A DNA stretch of 31,998 nt from a virus: positions 1-31,998 of IMG/VR virus record IMGVR_UViG_3300030085_003864; one strand, given 5' to 3'. Positions 6,516-14,664 of this stretch are shown here, piece by piece (the first letter of the stretch is position 1; each line of letters starts with the position of its first letter). The notes beneath the pieces are model-generated. The model saw only the letters and a list, made by a program, of their open reading frames with translations, was not told the DNA's origin and searched no databases. Made by a program: the position numbers and the translations under genes.

Positions 6516-8030
6516 TTGGCAACACCACCTAAAGGAACAAAATTATCATTAGGAAAACTCGGTAGGGCAACTGCCGTAGGTAATTCTGATTACACTTCTA
6601 AGACAAGTCTTAATGATGCTGGTCGAGATAGTGGAACTGGTAAAACAAGTATTAGTGATTTTTATGTTGGTTCGGTTGATTCAACGATAGATGGATATCC
6701 GTATGTGGATGAACAAACAAACGAAACATACGAATTAACATTTACTAATTCTAATTCATTATTTGATACTCGTATAAAAACAAGATATCAGAATTTTACT
6801 TGGACAACCGCCGATTCTGATTTGTTTGCCCTACAATCTAATCAAGATTATACTGCACAATTTAATGCTGGTACAATAGACGATAGTGGAACAGCTGCAT
6901 CTAAATCATTTAAAGAGAATTTAGTTACGGATGGACACTTTTCCAATTGGGATGATGCTAATAGTTTAACAAGTTGGTACGAAAGTGGTGGGAGTGTTAT
7001 ATCAAGACAAACTTTAGCAAGTCAATCACCATCAGGTTCAGGTGATTTTGCAGTAAAGTTTAACACACAAGGTCAGTACATAAGTCAATCATTTACGGTT
7101 GATGGTAATTCCATTTATGAAATTCGTGCACACGCCTCATCTTCTGATACAGGAGAGGGAACTATTGATATGGAAATTAGTGGTGCTTATTTTCAAAAAA
7201 CATATAGGGGTATTGCAGGAAATGAATCTTGGACAACCACACGAGATGATTTTGCAACAAGTGGTTCAAATACAACACAGAATTTAAAATTAACATTTAC
7301 GGCAGTATCAGCATCAGATGACCACAAACCTTTATTAGATAGTATATTTTTTAGAAAGTGGGAAGGTAGTGGATTTCACGACACCGAAGTTGTGATTAGT
7401 GGTAAGTATCATGATGACGGACAGAGTGATGGATTTAACGACCATGCCACAAGATATAATACAGCGATTGAAAAAACAGTTGAAATACAAGATACATATG
7501 GTGGATTGTCTATCGCGTGTTTTTTACCAGGAACATTAATTACTATGTCTGATTTTACAACTAAACCGATAGAAGAAATAAATGTCGGTGATGAAGTTTT
7601 ATCATTGAACTTACCTGGTCTACCTGATGAGGATTTGGGTTATTTAGAGTGGAAACGATTTACAATGAGACCAATGGATTTGGAAGATTTAACAGGATTG
7701 GTAAGAAGAAATAAGGATGTTGCAAAAGTTGAAAATCTTTTCTTTGATTATATGGATGGTTATTATAGCATAAATAATGGTTATCTCAATGTCACGGGTG
7801 AACATGATTTATTTACATATACTGGTAGTCAATGGGAATGGGTAACTGCAAGTAATTTAAAGGTCGGTATGAAATTACTTGGATTTAATGGAGATTTAAC
7901 AACCATAGATTCTGTTGAGTATAAGGATGGAGAGATAGAAGTGATAAATTTTGATGTAGAACCATTGGATATTTATTATGCAGGTGGAGTTTTAGTACAT
8001 AACAAAGGAACAGATTCTGATCCTGGCTAA
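6516..8030 (+). CDS. Virion-type protein with carbohydrate-binding-like region and C-terminal Hint domain
   Basis: 504 residues. The N-terminus (TKLSLGKLGRA, TSISDFYVG at ~44-52) matches the SxxDFY pattern of phage tail proteins. Residues ~134-282 resemble a jelly-roll carbohydrate-binding module (CBM4/9-like): NLVTDGHFSNW, a Trp-x-x-x-GG, strand pairs, and a final LLDSIFFRKW. Residues 335-504 are a Hint domain: Cys335 in ACFLPGTLITM, IEEINVGDEVLSLNLPGLP, TxxH (Thr427-Gly-Glu-His430), VEPLDIYYAGGVLVHN with His495-Asn496, then an 8-residue tail. The Hint domain is a close relative of the one at nt 3834-4361. A surface-binding virion protein with self-processing ability is inferred. The start is TTG at 6516, by its ribosome site. 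Confidence 0.78.
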   Translation: MATPPKGTKLSLGKLGRATAVGNSDYTSKTSLNDAGRDSGTGKTSISDFYVGSVDSTIDGYPYVDEQTNETYELTFTNSNSLFDTRIKTRYQNFTWTTADSDLFALQSNQDYTAQFNAGTIDDSGTAASKSFKENLVTDGHFSNWDDANSLTSWYESGGSVISRQTLASQSPSGSGDFAVKFNTQGQYISQSFTVDGNSIYEIRAHASSSDTGEGTIDMEISGAYFQKTYRGIAGNESWTTTRDDFATSGSNTTQNLKLTFTAVSASDDHKPLLDSIFFRKWEGSGFHDTEVVISGKYHDDGQSDGFNDHATRYNTAIEKTVEIQDTYGGLSIACFLPGTLITMSDFTTKPIEEINVGDEVLSLNLPGLPDEDLGYLEWKRFTMRPMDLEDLTGLVRRNKDVAKVENLFFDYMDGYYSINNGYLNVTGEHDLFTYTGSQWEWVTASNLKVGMKLLGFNGDLTTIDSVEYKDGEIEVINFDVEPLDIYYAGGVLVHNKGTDSDPG

Positions 8031-8089
8031 TAATATAGTTGGTTTGGATATTTTTTTAATATTTATTTACGGATAATTGTAGGTTTTAT

Positions 8090-8797
8090 ATGTCAATTTT
8101 AAATCGTGGACACATTTATGATTCAATAACAAGAAATAGTGATAAGGGTGCAGTTCCTTATCGTTGGACACATAGTGCAAATGATTTGTACATTGGAAGT
8201 GGTATCTTCTATTATTCTATTCCATATTTTTTAAAGGCAGAAGTTTGTGTTTGTCTTGGAAGTGGTGGGGGATTTGTTCCAAGATTAATGGTTGATTGTG
8301 TACATGAACTAAATGAAACTCATATGTATGATGAAGGAGTTATTGGTGAGGTATATATTGTTGATGCAACCAATGGTGTGAATGGAGAAGTGGATTGGTC
8401 AGATGGAGATAGTTTTTTTAGAGGTAAATTTAATCCTAAGTTTTTAAATTCCACAACAGAAGATGCGTTTTACAATTTTTTTGTAAATAGAGACATTAAG
8501 ATAGATTATTTACACATCGATGCAGGTCATACTTACATAGATTGTAAACAAGATTTTGATTTATATTCTACGATAATGAATCAAAATGGAATTATATCGA
8601 TTCACGATACCGATGAAAACTATTGGAAAAATTTTAAAACATACGAAGATGAGCCACACGATGTGTGTACAGGTCCAAGTGAAGTTGTAGATGAAATGGA
8701 TAATAGTAAATGGGAAATTTTTAATTTGTTTGATTATAAAGAAAAATCATCAAAAACAAGGTCATCGGGTTTGACAATACTTAGGAAATCAAATTGA
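8090..8797 (+). CDS. Class I SAM-dependent methyltransferase-like protein (Methyltransf_24 type)
   Basis: 235 residues. It probably methylates a sugar or another small group on the glycan made by this locus. A motif-I-like glycine loop (VCVCLGSGGGFVPRLM, ~52-67), an acidic strand end (YIVDATNG, 89-96) and the strongly diagnostic block IDYLHIDAGHTYIDCKQDFD (138-157) followed by NGIISIHDTD (166-175) match the Methyltransf_24 family. His147 and the HD pair at 172-173 are the positions that often bind a metal in related sugar O-methyltransferases. The stop overlaps the next gene by 4 nt (TTGA), so the two are likely co-translated. The substrate cannot be read from sequence. Confidence 0.65.
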   Translation: MSILNRGHIYDSITRNSDKGAVPYRWTHSANDLYIGSGIFYYSIPYFLKAEVCVCLGSGGGFVPRLMVDCVHELNETHMYDEGVIGEVYIVDATNGVNGEVDWSDGDSFFRGKFNPKFLNSTTEDAFYNFFVNRDIKIDYLHIDAGHTYIDCKQDFDLYSTIMNQNGIISIHDTDENYWKNFKTYEDEPHDVCTGPSEVVDEMDNSKWEIFNLFDYKEKSSKTRSSGLTILRKSN

Positions 8798-11274
8798 AAT
8801 ATAAGATAACAGGTTTTACAAAAGAAGAAATCGAAGATATTGATGTAAGATATCACGAATGGTCACTTGAAAGAAACATTGAGTGGGTAGAAAAGGAATT
8901 CTATAAAGTCGTTGAGGCTCATCCCAATGGTGATAAGATAAACTTAGAGGTAGATGATTATGATTTTGTAAATAATTATGCAGAAAGAATGTATGTTTTT
9001 GAAAAACTCAAAGATTGTCATATGCATAAATCACCTTATGTAGATGGTAGGATAGGTGAATACGAAATAGAAAGTTTTAATCACGAGATAGGTCAAAGAA
9101 TTACATTAGAAGAAATAGAACAAAATTTTAAAACTGATTTTATTGAAAAGAAAATAAAAGATAAATCCTTTGATTCTTTTCAAGAAGAACTTTTTTACAG
9201 ACAAAAATTAAAAGATTGTGAAATGCACACAACACCTTATGTAGAAAAAAGAATACAAGATTTTCCAATTAGTATACATAACAGATCTAGTACAGATGTT
9301 CAAAGTTTAGATGAAGAACTAACTCATAGAATAAAATTAGAAGAATGTGAAAAAATTAACTCACCTTTTGTTTTAAAAAGAGTAAAACGATATATGGGAA
9401 AAATTCATCCTGATAAAGAATTAACAAAAAGACAAATTATATTTGAGTCTGAAAAACACACTAACAAATATGTTGAAAAAAGATTGACCGAATATTCACC
9501 GAAAGAATATAGAACCGAGAATCATGAAGATTTATACGAAGATTTACAATGGAGGCAGGATTTAGAACAATGTGAAATGCATCAATCAGATTTTATAGAA
9601 CAAAATTTAAAATTCTATAAAAACAGAGGTTTAGAAATATCATCACCATCACAGGAACTTGAGTACAGATTAAAACTTGAAGAATGTGAAAAATTTAATA
9701 GTGAATATATTTCAAGAGAAACTGCGAGATTAAAGGATGAATATTTAATTCGTGATCCAGATGAAGAATTAAAACATAGAATGAATTTATCTTTCTTTGA
9801 AAACAATGTTAAGGATACTGAAAAATTAGCAAACAAAGATACTTTTTGGGATATGATTTCGGTTCATGGATTAGAAAATATGGCTTTATTAAAAGACGAA
9901 TTAAATAAAGTCGGTGATGGTTTTTGTTTGGCAAAATGGAATCAAGTTAGTATTCTTTTACAGACAGGTCAAACTCATAGCTGTCACCATCCGAGACCTC
10001 ATGTTGTTCCAATAAATGAATTGGAATCTAATCCAACAGCACTGCACAATACATATTTTAAAAAACAACAAAGAAAAACTATGTTGAAAGGTGGTCGTCC
10101 AAAAGAATGTGATTATTGTTGGAATGTAGAAGATGCAAATCCTGATGCGTTTAGTGATAGAATTATGAAAAGTGGTGAGGCTTGGGCATTTCCATATTTT
10201 GATAAAATTAAAAAATCGGATCCTGGTGAAAATACTAATCCTTCTTATGTAGAAATATCATTTAGCAATCAATGTAATATGAGTTGTGGATATTGTGATG
10301 TGAAAAGTAGTTCAAATTGGCAACACGAAATAAAAAAACACGGACATTATCCCACAAGTGGAATGTATAATAATACAGAATGGATGGAACGAGACGGAAT
10401 TGTTCCTATACCACATACCAAACCAAATCCATATAGAGATGCCTTTTGGAAATGGTGGCCAGATTTATTTCCAACATTACATACATTTAGAATTACGGGT
10501 GGAGAACCAATTTTATCAAAGGATACATTTAAGGTTTTAAATTACATTATCGATAATCCAAAAATTAATCCAATGTTGGAGATGTCAGTAAATACAAATT
10601 TATGTGCACCACAAGATATGGTTGAGGAGTTTATTGATAAGGTTAAGTATATTACCGATAAGGATTTAGTTTGGAATTTTGCATTGTTCACGAGTATAGA
10701 GTCTTGGGGTAAACATGCAGAATATATGAGAGATGGGATGGATACAGAAAGATTTTGGAATAATTTAGATATGTTTTTGACTAAATGTCAAAGACCAGAG
10801 GCAACAGTAATGGCAACCTATAATTTAACAAGTGTTCCAACTTATGATAAGGTAATCAAACGAGTGTTTGAAATGAAAAAGAAACATTATAATGGAAAAC
10901 GATATAGACATTATGGAATTATTTTAGATACTGCATACCTAAGACATCCTGAATTTTTACAAGTAAGACTTTTATCAACATATTGGATTGACAAAATAAG
11001 ACAAGATGTGAAATTGATGGAAAGTTTATCAGAAGAAAAATATACTCATATTTATGGTCACGGACACGGTGGGTATTATGATTTTGAAAGAGAAAAGTTA
11101 AGACGAGTGTTAGATTGGGTAGATGCACCACTCGAAGATGTAAAATGGTTGATGAAAATGAGGAGAGACTTTATATTATTTATTGATGAGTTTGACAAAA
11201 GAAGAAAGAAAAACTTTTTAAAAACATTTCCTGAAATGGAAGATTTTTATTATTCTTGTAAGAAATTATTATAA
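8794..11274 (+). CDS. Twitch-type radical SAM protein with N-terminal helical repeats
   Basis: 826 residues. The C-terminal half is a radical SAM enzyme: CNMSC-x2-C (Cys494, Cys498, Cys501) binds the 4Fe-4S cluster that cleaves SAM, and TGGEP (568-572) is the SAM-binding GGE. An upstream Cys set (Cys397; Cys439-x2-Cys442 in ECDYCWNVED) and the end RRDFILFIDEFDKRRKKNFL fit the twitch-domain family seen in marine phages. Residues ~65-345 hold about eight degenerate repeats of 31-43 residues, core pattern EEL-x-x-R-x-KLE-x-CE-x-x-x-S-x-Y/F-V-x-KR, highly charged and helical. The start is TTG at 8794 with AGGAA six nt upstream and a 4-nt overlap with the methyltransferase gene. The reaction and target are unknown; peptide or sugar modification is possible. 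Confidence 0.78.
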   Translation: MKYKITGFTKEEIEDIDVRYHEWSLERNIEWVEKEFYKVVEAHPNGDKINLEVDDYDFVNNYAERMYVFEKLKDCHMHKSPYVDGRIGEYEIESFNHEIGQRITLEEIEQNFKTDFIEKKIKDKSFDSFQEELFYRQKLKDCEMHTTPYVEKRIQDFPISIHNRSSTDVQSLDEELTHRIKLEECEKINSPFVLKRVKRYMGKIHPDKELTKRQIIFESEKHTNKYVEKRLTEYSPKEYRTENHEDLYEDLQWRQDLEQCEMHQSDFIEQNLKFYKNRGLEISSPSQELEYRLKLEECEKFNSEYISRETARLKDEYLIRDPDEELKHRMNLSFFENNVKDTEKLANKDTFWDMISVHGLENMALLKDELNKVGDGFCLAKWNQVSILLQTGQTHSCHHPRPHVVPINELESNPTALHNTYFKKQQRKTMLKGGRPKECDYCWNVEDANPDAFSDRIMKSGEAWAFPYFDKIKKSDPGENTNPSYVEISFSNQCNMSCGYCDVKSSSNWQHEIKKHGHYPTSGMYNNTEWMERDGIVPIPHTKPNPYRDAFWKWWPDLFPTLHTFRITGGEPILSKDTFKVLNYIIDNPKINPMLEMSVNTNLCAPQDMVEEFIDKVKYITDKDLVWNFALFTSIESWGKHAEYMRDGMDTERFWNNLDMFLTKCQRPEATVMATYNLTSVPTYDKVIKRVFEMKKKHYNGKRYRHYGIILDTAYLRHPEFLQVRLLSTYWIDKIRQDVKLMESLSEEKYTHIYGHGHGGYYDFEREKLRRVLDWVDAPLEDVKWLMKMRRDFILFIDEFDKRRKKNFLKTFPEMEDFYYSCKKLL
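8986..9828 (+). repeat. Eight coding repeats (~35 codons) in radical SAM gene
   Basis: Units start near protein residues 65, 100, 131, 174, 208, 249, 287 and 324. Each has a ~27-residue core (for example EELFYRQKLKDCEMHTTPYV and EELTHRIKLEECEKINSPFV) plus a variable linker. A Cys sits at the same place in five units (residues 75, 141, 185, 260, 298). The units are diverged at DNA level, so this is an old protein repeat rather than a recent tandem duplication. Confidence 0.75.
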
Positions 11275-11999
11275 TGTTAGGTGTATTGACAAATAGTGGA
11301 AAAGTTAATTATGTTTCATTAGATGATTTTCTTTCCATTGATAAAATGAATTATTTTGAAACATATTTTCAAAAACAATTTCAAAAATTTTGTAATGAAC
11401 TTCCTCGTATTGTAGAAAGAAATGAATGGGCGTATCACCAATACGAAAAAAATAGAAGTAATGATTTTATTTTTAATAATATAATGAGTACTTGGTATGA
11501 CCATAACATATCACGAGAAGATGGGTGGAGACTATTAAAGACATATGTACCTGAATTTATAGATTATCTTTTTGATAATGTTGTAGATTATATGCAGGGG
11601 ATGTTAGTAAGATGTGAACTTCAAGGTGGCCCTATGAAATTTCATAGAGATTGGGGACCCGATACCGATGGTGATTTGGGATTATCTCCAACAGAAAAAG
11701 AGGCAAGAGAATTACAAGAAACTTGGATATGGTTTAGATTTTCAGATACAAAAAAACTTTACATTTCAGAGTTAGATGGTAAGGATGATATTTCTAAAAG
11801 AATACCTGTAAAATCATATGGAGCTATATTTAATGGATTGGATTATCATGGATGTTACGAAGATTCATATGGATTTAGTGTAAGAATTAGTGGTGGATTA
11901 AAAAAGAATATTATATCGGATAAAAACATTGATATTACTACTTGGAAAGATTGGTATCCACCGACAGAATATTGGAAAACAGAGGCATTGACCATATGA
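11274..11999 (+). CDS. 2OG-Fe(II) oxygenase-like protein (hydroxylase-type)
   Basis: 241 residues with the facial-triad layout of 2-oxoglutarate/Fe(II) oxygenases: His124-x-Asp126 in MKFHRDWGPDTDGD, distal His192 in FNGLDYHG, and Arg204 in FSVRISG as the candidate 2-oxoglutarate anchor. Beta-strand blocks (WIWFRFSDTKKLYI; KSYGAIFN) lie between, as in the double-stranded beta-helix fold. It resembles aspartyl-hydroxylase/phage oxygenase families more than the PhyH family. The ATG overlaps the radical SAM stop by one base (TAATG), and the stop overlaps the next start by 4 nt. The substrate is unknown: sugar hydroxylation fits the context, and protein hydroxylation is possible. Confidence 0.65.
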   Translation: MLGVLTNSGKVNYVSLDDFLSIDKMNYFETYFQKQFQKFCNELPRIVERNEWAYHQYEKNRSNDFIFNNIMSTWYDHNISREDGWRLLKTYVPEFIDYLFDNVVDYMQGMLVRCELQGGPMKFHRDWGPDTDGDLGLSPTEKEARELQETWIWFRFSDTKKLYISELDGKDDISKRIPVKSYGAIFNGLDYHGCYEDSYGFSVRISGGLKKNIISDKNIDITTWKDWYPPTEYWKTEALTI

Positions 12000-12844
12000 T
12001 AAATTTAGTTACGGTTTGTGGTCATAATACTAAGATGTTAAGACATATGTTAAACCACTACAAAGATTTTATTGATGAAATTTTTATTGTTGTATATTTA
12101 TCTTCAGAGAAAGATAGAGTTTTATCGGAAGTCAAAGAAATCACTCGTGATTTAAATCTTGATATTCATAAAAAAACAGTTGAAGAACCATTTAATTGGG
12201 AAAGAGTTACAGAGTTATATAATGAAACAAAGTTATTAAAACCTAATGATTGGTGGATTGTGGCAGATGATGATGAATTTCATGTATACCCAAAACCAAT
12301 AAATGAACTCATAGAGGATTGTGAAGAAAATGGTTATAAATTTATTACAGGAGCATTTTTAGACAGAATAGGTGAAGATGGAAGATTCCCAAGCATAGAT
12401 GATGATAGTGATATTTGGAATGAGTTTCCTTTAGCTGGTACATTCAGATATCCAATTTCAAATGCCTGTCCAAATAAAACCGTAGTGATGAAAGGTGATA
12501 TACAAGTTACTAATGGACAGCATTACGCGATGATAGATGGAAAGGATACCTATGGTGCAAGATGGATGAACGATTTGAGATATCCTGTTGGTGATTGTTT
12601 TATTCAAGTAAATCATTTCAAATGGGATGTTTCTGTGATGAGTAGATTAAGAGAAGTTTCTCGTATAAAAAAAAGTTATACTTTTCACGAGGAGTATAAA
12701 AAAATGTTTGATTATATAATAGATAATTTTGGAAGAATTAATATTAACGATGAGAGGTTTATGATAGAAAGGTGTGGTAAAAATTATTACGATTACACCC
12801 AATGGGATAAAGTAAAAGTAGAATCATTAGGTTATAGAACATGA
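11996..12844 (+). CDS. GT-A glycosyltransferase, family 2-like
   Basis: 282 residues. The N-terminal strand MINLVTVCGHNTKMLRHMLNHY and a first Rossmann-like half lead to DWWIVADDDEFHVYP (85-99), the metal-binding DxD(E)F block of the GT2-like (Glyco_tranf_2_4) group. It therefore probably transfers a sugar from a nucleotide-sugar donor using a divalent metal. A later VNHFKWD segment matches the acceptor-side region of the same group. The chosen start, ATG 11996, gives an ATGA overlap with the previous gene. An in-frame start at 11942 would overlap by 58 nt and add an off-family leader, so it is not used. The gene is ATGA-coupled to the next one too. Confidence 0.7.
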   Translation: MINLVTVCGHNTKMLRHMLNHYKDFIDEIFIVVYLSSEKDRVLSEVKEITRDLNLDIHKKTVEEPFNWERVTELYNETKLLKPNDWWIVADDDEFHVYPKPINELIEDCEENGYKFITGAFLDRIGEDGRFPSIDDDSDIWNEFPLAGTFRYPISNACPNKTVVMKGDIQVTNGQHYAMIDGKDTYGARWMNDLRYPVGDCFIQVNHFKWDVSVMSRLREVSRIKKSYTFHEEYKKMFDYIIDNFGRININDERFMIERCGKNYYDYTQWDKVKVESLGYRT

Positions 12845-14322
12845 AAAGATTAGGAATAATATTACCTTATAATGAAAATCATATAGATAATTTCACTCAA
12901 CATTTTATGGCAAATGTTACTGAAAGTAGTGAATTTTATTTTAGACTAATTTTTATGAAACAAAAATCAAACAGGCCTTTAAATAAAGGTAAGTTATTTA
13001 ATATTGGTTATATGTTGAACAAAGATAAGTTTGATTATTTTTGTTTTCACGATTCAGATTTAATTCCAATATCTAATGAATGTAATTACGAAATAGATGA
13101 AAGACCTATTTCATTAGTTGGTATGAGAGATAAGATAGAGTTTGGTGACCAAGAAAATATAGAAAATTTTGATGATTATACATTACCTTATGACGAGTAT
13201 TTTGGTGGAGCAACTATATTTTCTAAAGAAAATTTTGAAATTATTAATGGTTATTCAAACAATTATTGGGGAGTTGGTTATGAAGATTATGATTTACTAT
13301 TAAGATGTGTAGTCAAAGGATTACCTATTAGAAAAGAATTAGAAGTTGAGCCATCAAAAACATTTGGTACTTTTAATGGAATAAATTCTTATTTAAAAAT
13401 AGAGTCTCATACTGCAAAAATTAAAAATGCAACCAACAAAGGGTTTACGATGTCAGCATGGTTTAAATCCGATGGAGAACCACCATACGGTGCAGATGTG
13501 GATAGTAATAGATGTGAGTACTTTATATTTGGTAGACCTGGATATCACATGGGACTTTCATATACACATGGTGGATTTTTAAAGGGTGTGGTTTGGTTAA
13601 GGTCAAAGAATGGAAATGATAGAGATGCATTAGTTGTAAAAGTTCCTGTAAGATGTAATGAATGGCATCATGCATGTTTAGCCTTAGATGATGTAAAAAG
13701 GGAACTCATTTTATATTTAGATGGCAATAAAGTTGCAAGTGAACCTTATGAAAACGATCCTTTACCATATCATAGTAAACCATATTATATTGGAGTTGGA
13801 GATCCTGACATAAGTATGTGGAGAAATTTTTTTGTTGGAAATATTGCAGAAGTTGGTCTGTGGTCAAATACATTGAATGAGGCTGAAGTAAACCAAGTTT
13901 ACAATAGAGGAATAGTAGATGGTAAGGGTGAGTATGTAACAGCAAAATTACCAGTAGGAGTTTGGGATTTCAGAGGTGGATACGATGATAGAACTTTTGA
14001 TATAAGTGGAAGTGGAAATCACGCTAAAATACTCAATGTAAATTTTGCAAATAAATCATCAAAAAGTACCACAGAAAGATATTTACCTTATAGAAGAAAA
14101 GGTGCTTATGGTTATTTATCAGCTCAAAATGAATTTTTAAATCTCGAACAATTATCGAGAAGTGAACATCCTGAAATAACAACTAATCGTAATACATTTA
14201 ATAAAAATGTTCAAAACCAAATGGGCAATATAGACAAGGATGGGTTATCATCAACAAGATTTCGGATAGTCAATAAAAAAGATTATCTTGGAAAACACGA
14301 AATAATAGAAGTAGTAATATAA
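12841..14322 (+). CDS. GT7-like galactosyltransferase with inserted LamG domain, copy 1 (divergent)
   Basis: 493 residues. The GT7 (beta-1,4-galactosyltransferase-type) N-part has ILPY, NRPLNKGKLFNIGY (44-57), CFHDSDLIP with the Asp71-Ser-Asp73 metal motif, YFGGATIFS and NGYSNNYWGVGYEDYD (136-151). A concanavalin A/LamG-type lectin domain follows (about 175-400: FNGINSYLKI, FTMSAWF, NEWHHACLALD, LYLDGNKV, FFVGNIAEVGLW, DISGSGNHAKI). GT7 then resumes with RRKGAYGYLSAQN, DKDGLSSTRFRIV and HEIIEVV, matching the DGLNSL...YT-x-I-x-V end of animal enzymes. The lectin therefore interrupts the GT fold. This copy has Ala428 where the other two copies have the metal-binding His, and WGVGYEDYD rather than WGWG, so activity may be reduced or altered. 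ATGA overlap with the previous gene. Confidence 0.8.
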   Translation: MKRLGIILPYNENHIDNFTQHFMANVTESSEFYFRLIFMKQKSNRPLNKGKLFNIGYMLNKDKFDYFCFHDSDLIPISNECNYEIDERPISLVGMRDKIEFGDQENIENFDDYTLPYDEYFGGATIFSKENFEIINGYSNNYWGVGYEDYDLLLRCVVKGLPIRKELEVEPSKTFGTFNGINSYLKIESHTAKIKNATNKGFTMSAWFKSDGEPPYGADVDSNRCEYFIFGRPGYHMGLSYTHGGFLKGVVWLRSKNGNDRDALVVKVPVRCNEWHHACLALDDVKRELILYLDGNKVASEPYENDPLPYHSKPYYIGVGDPDISMWRNFFVGNIAEVGLWSNTLNEAEVNQVYNRGIVDGKGEYVTAKLPVGVWDFRGGYDDRTFDISGSGNHAKILNVNFANKSSKSTTERYLPYRRKGAYGYLSAQNEFLNLEQLSRSEHPEITTNRNTFNKNVQNQMGNIDKDGLSSTRFRIVNKKDYLGKHEIIEVVI

Positions 14323-14334
14323 GGAGAATAAGTT

Positions 14335-14661
14335 ATGGCTACAACAAAGAAAACAGAACCTACAAAGGATGCAAGAGATACCCTCGATAACGCATCATCT
14401 AATGAGAGTAGTGAACTTAATGCAATAGCAGTTAAGTCATTAACTAATTTAGAAGAAAAAATCGAGTCAATCGATTGGAAACTTTGGGAAATCTACAACA
14501 TCGTAAAGACATATGTAGAATCAAATCCAAGTGGTCCTGCACCTTCCGTTTCACAACCTCAGGCATCTGCTTCAGATATAGCATCTGAAATAGCAAAGGC
14601 ATTAGGTGGTGGTACAACTGAAAAGAAAAAGTCTACCGTATCTAAATTATTTGGAGGGTAA
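14335..14661 (+). CDS. Small hypothetical protein, low complexity
   Basis: 108 residues, not recognised. The N-terminus is charged and Ser/Asn/Asp-rich (residues 1-30). Then comes an amphipathic helix (LNAIAVKSLTNLEEKIESID, ~28-47) that could form a coiled coil, a Pro/Ser/Ala linker (~63-80), and a second helix (SDIASEIAKAL) ending in a basic KKKSTVSKLFGG tail. No signal peptide or membrane segment is seen. A strong ribosome site (AAGGAGA) and tight placement between GT7-LamG copies 1 and 2 argue that it is expressed. The shape suggests a small scaffold or adaptor, but nothing in the sequence proves that. Its last codons contain the ribosome site of the next gene. Confidence 0.6.
   Translation: MATTKKTEPTKDARDTLDNASSNESSELNAIAVKSLTNLEEKIESIDWKLWEIYNIVKTYVESNPSGPAPSVSQPQASASDIASEIAKALGGGTTEKKKSTVSKLFGG
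14653..14658 (+). promoter_or_regulatory. Ribosome binding site for TTG start at 14665
   Basis: GGAGGG lies inside the last two codons of the preceding gene and ends 6 nt before TTG 14665. The protein then begins KPRLAIIVPYRDR, exactly matching its paralogue's KKLAICVPHYNRR, which fixes the start at this TTG. Confidence 0.75.
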
Positions 14662-14664
14662 ACC

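Noticed and set aside
3219-8030. True protein-splicing inteins
   Set aside because: Both Hint domains sit at the extreme C-terminus with only 4-8 residues after His-Asn, and no host gene is interrupted or contains a homing endonuclease.
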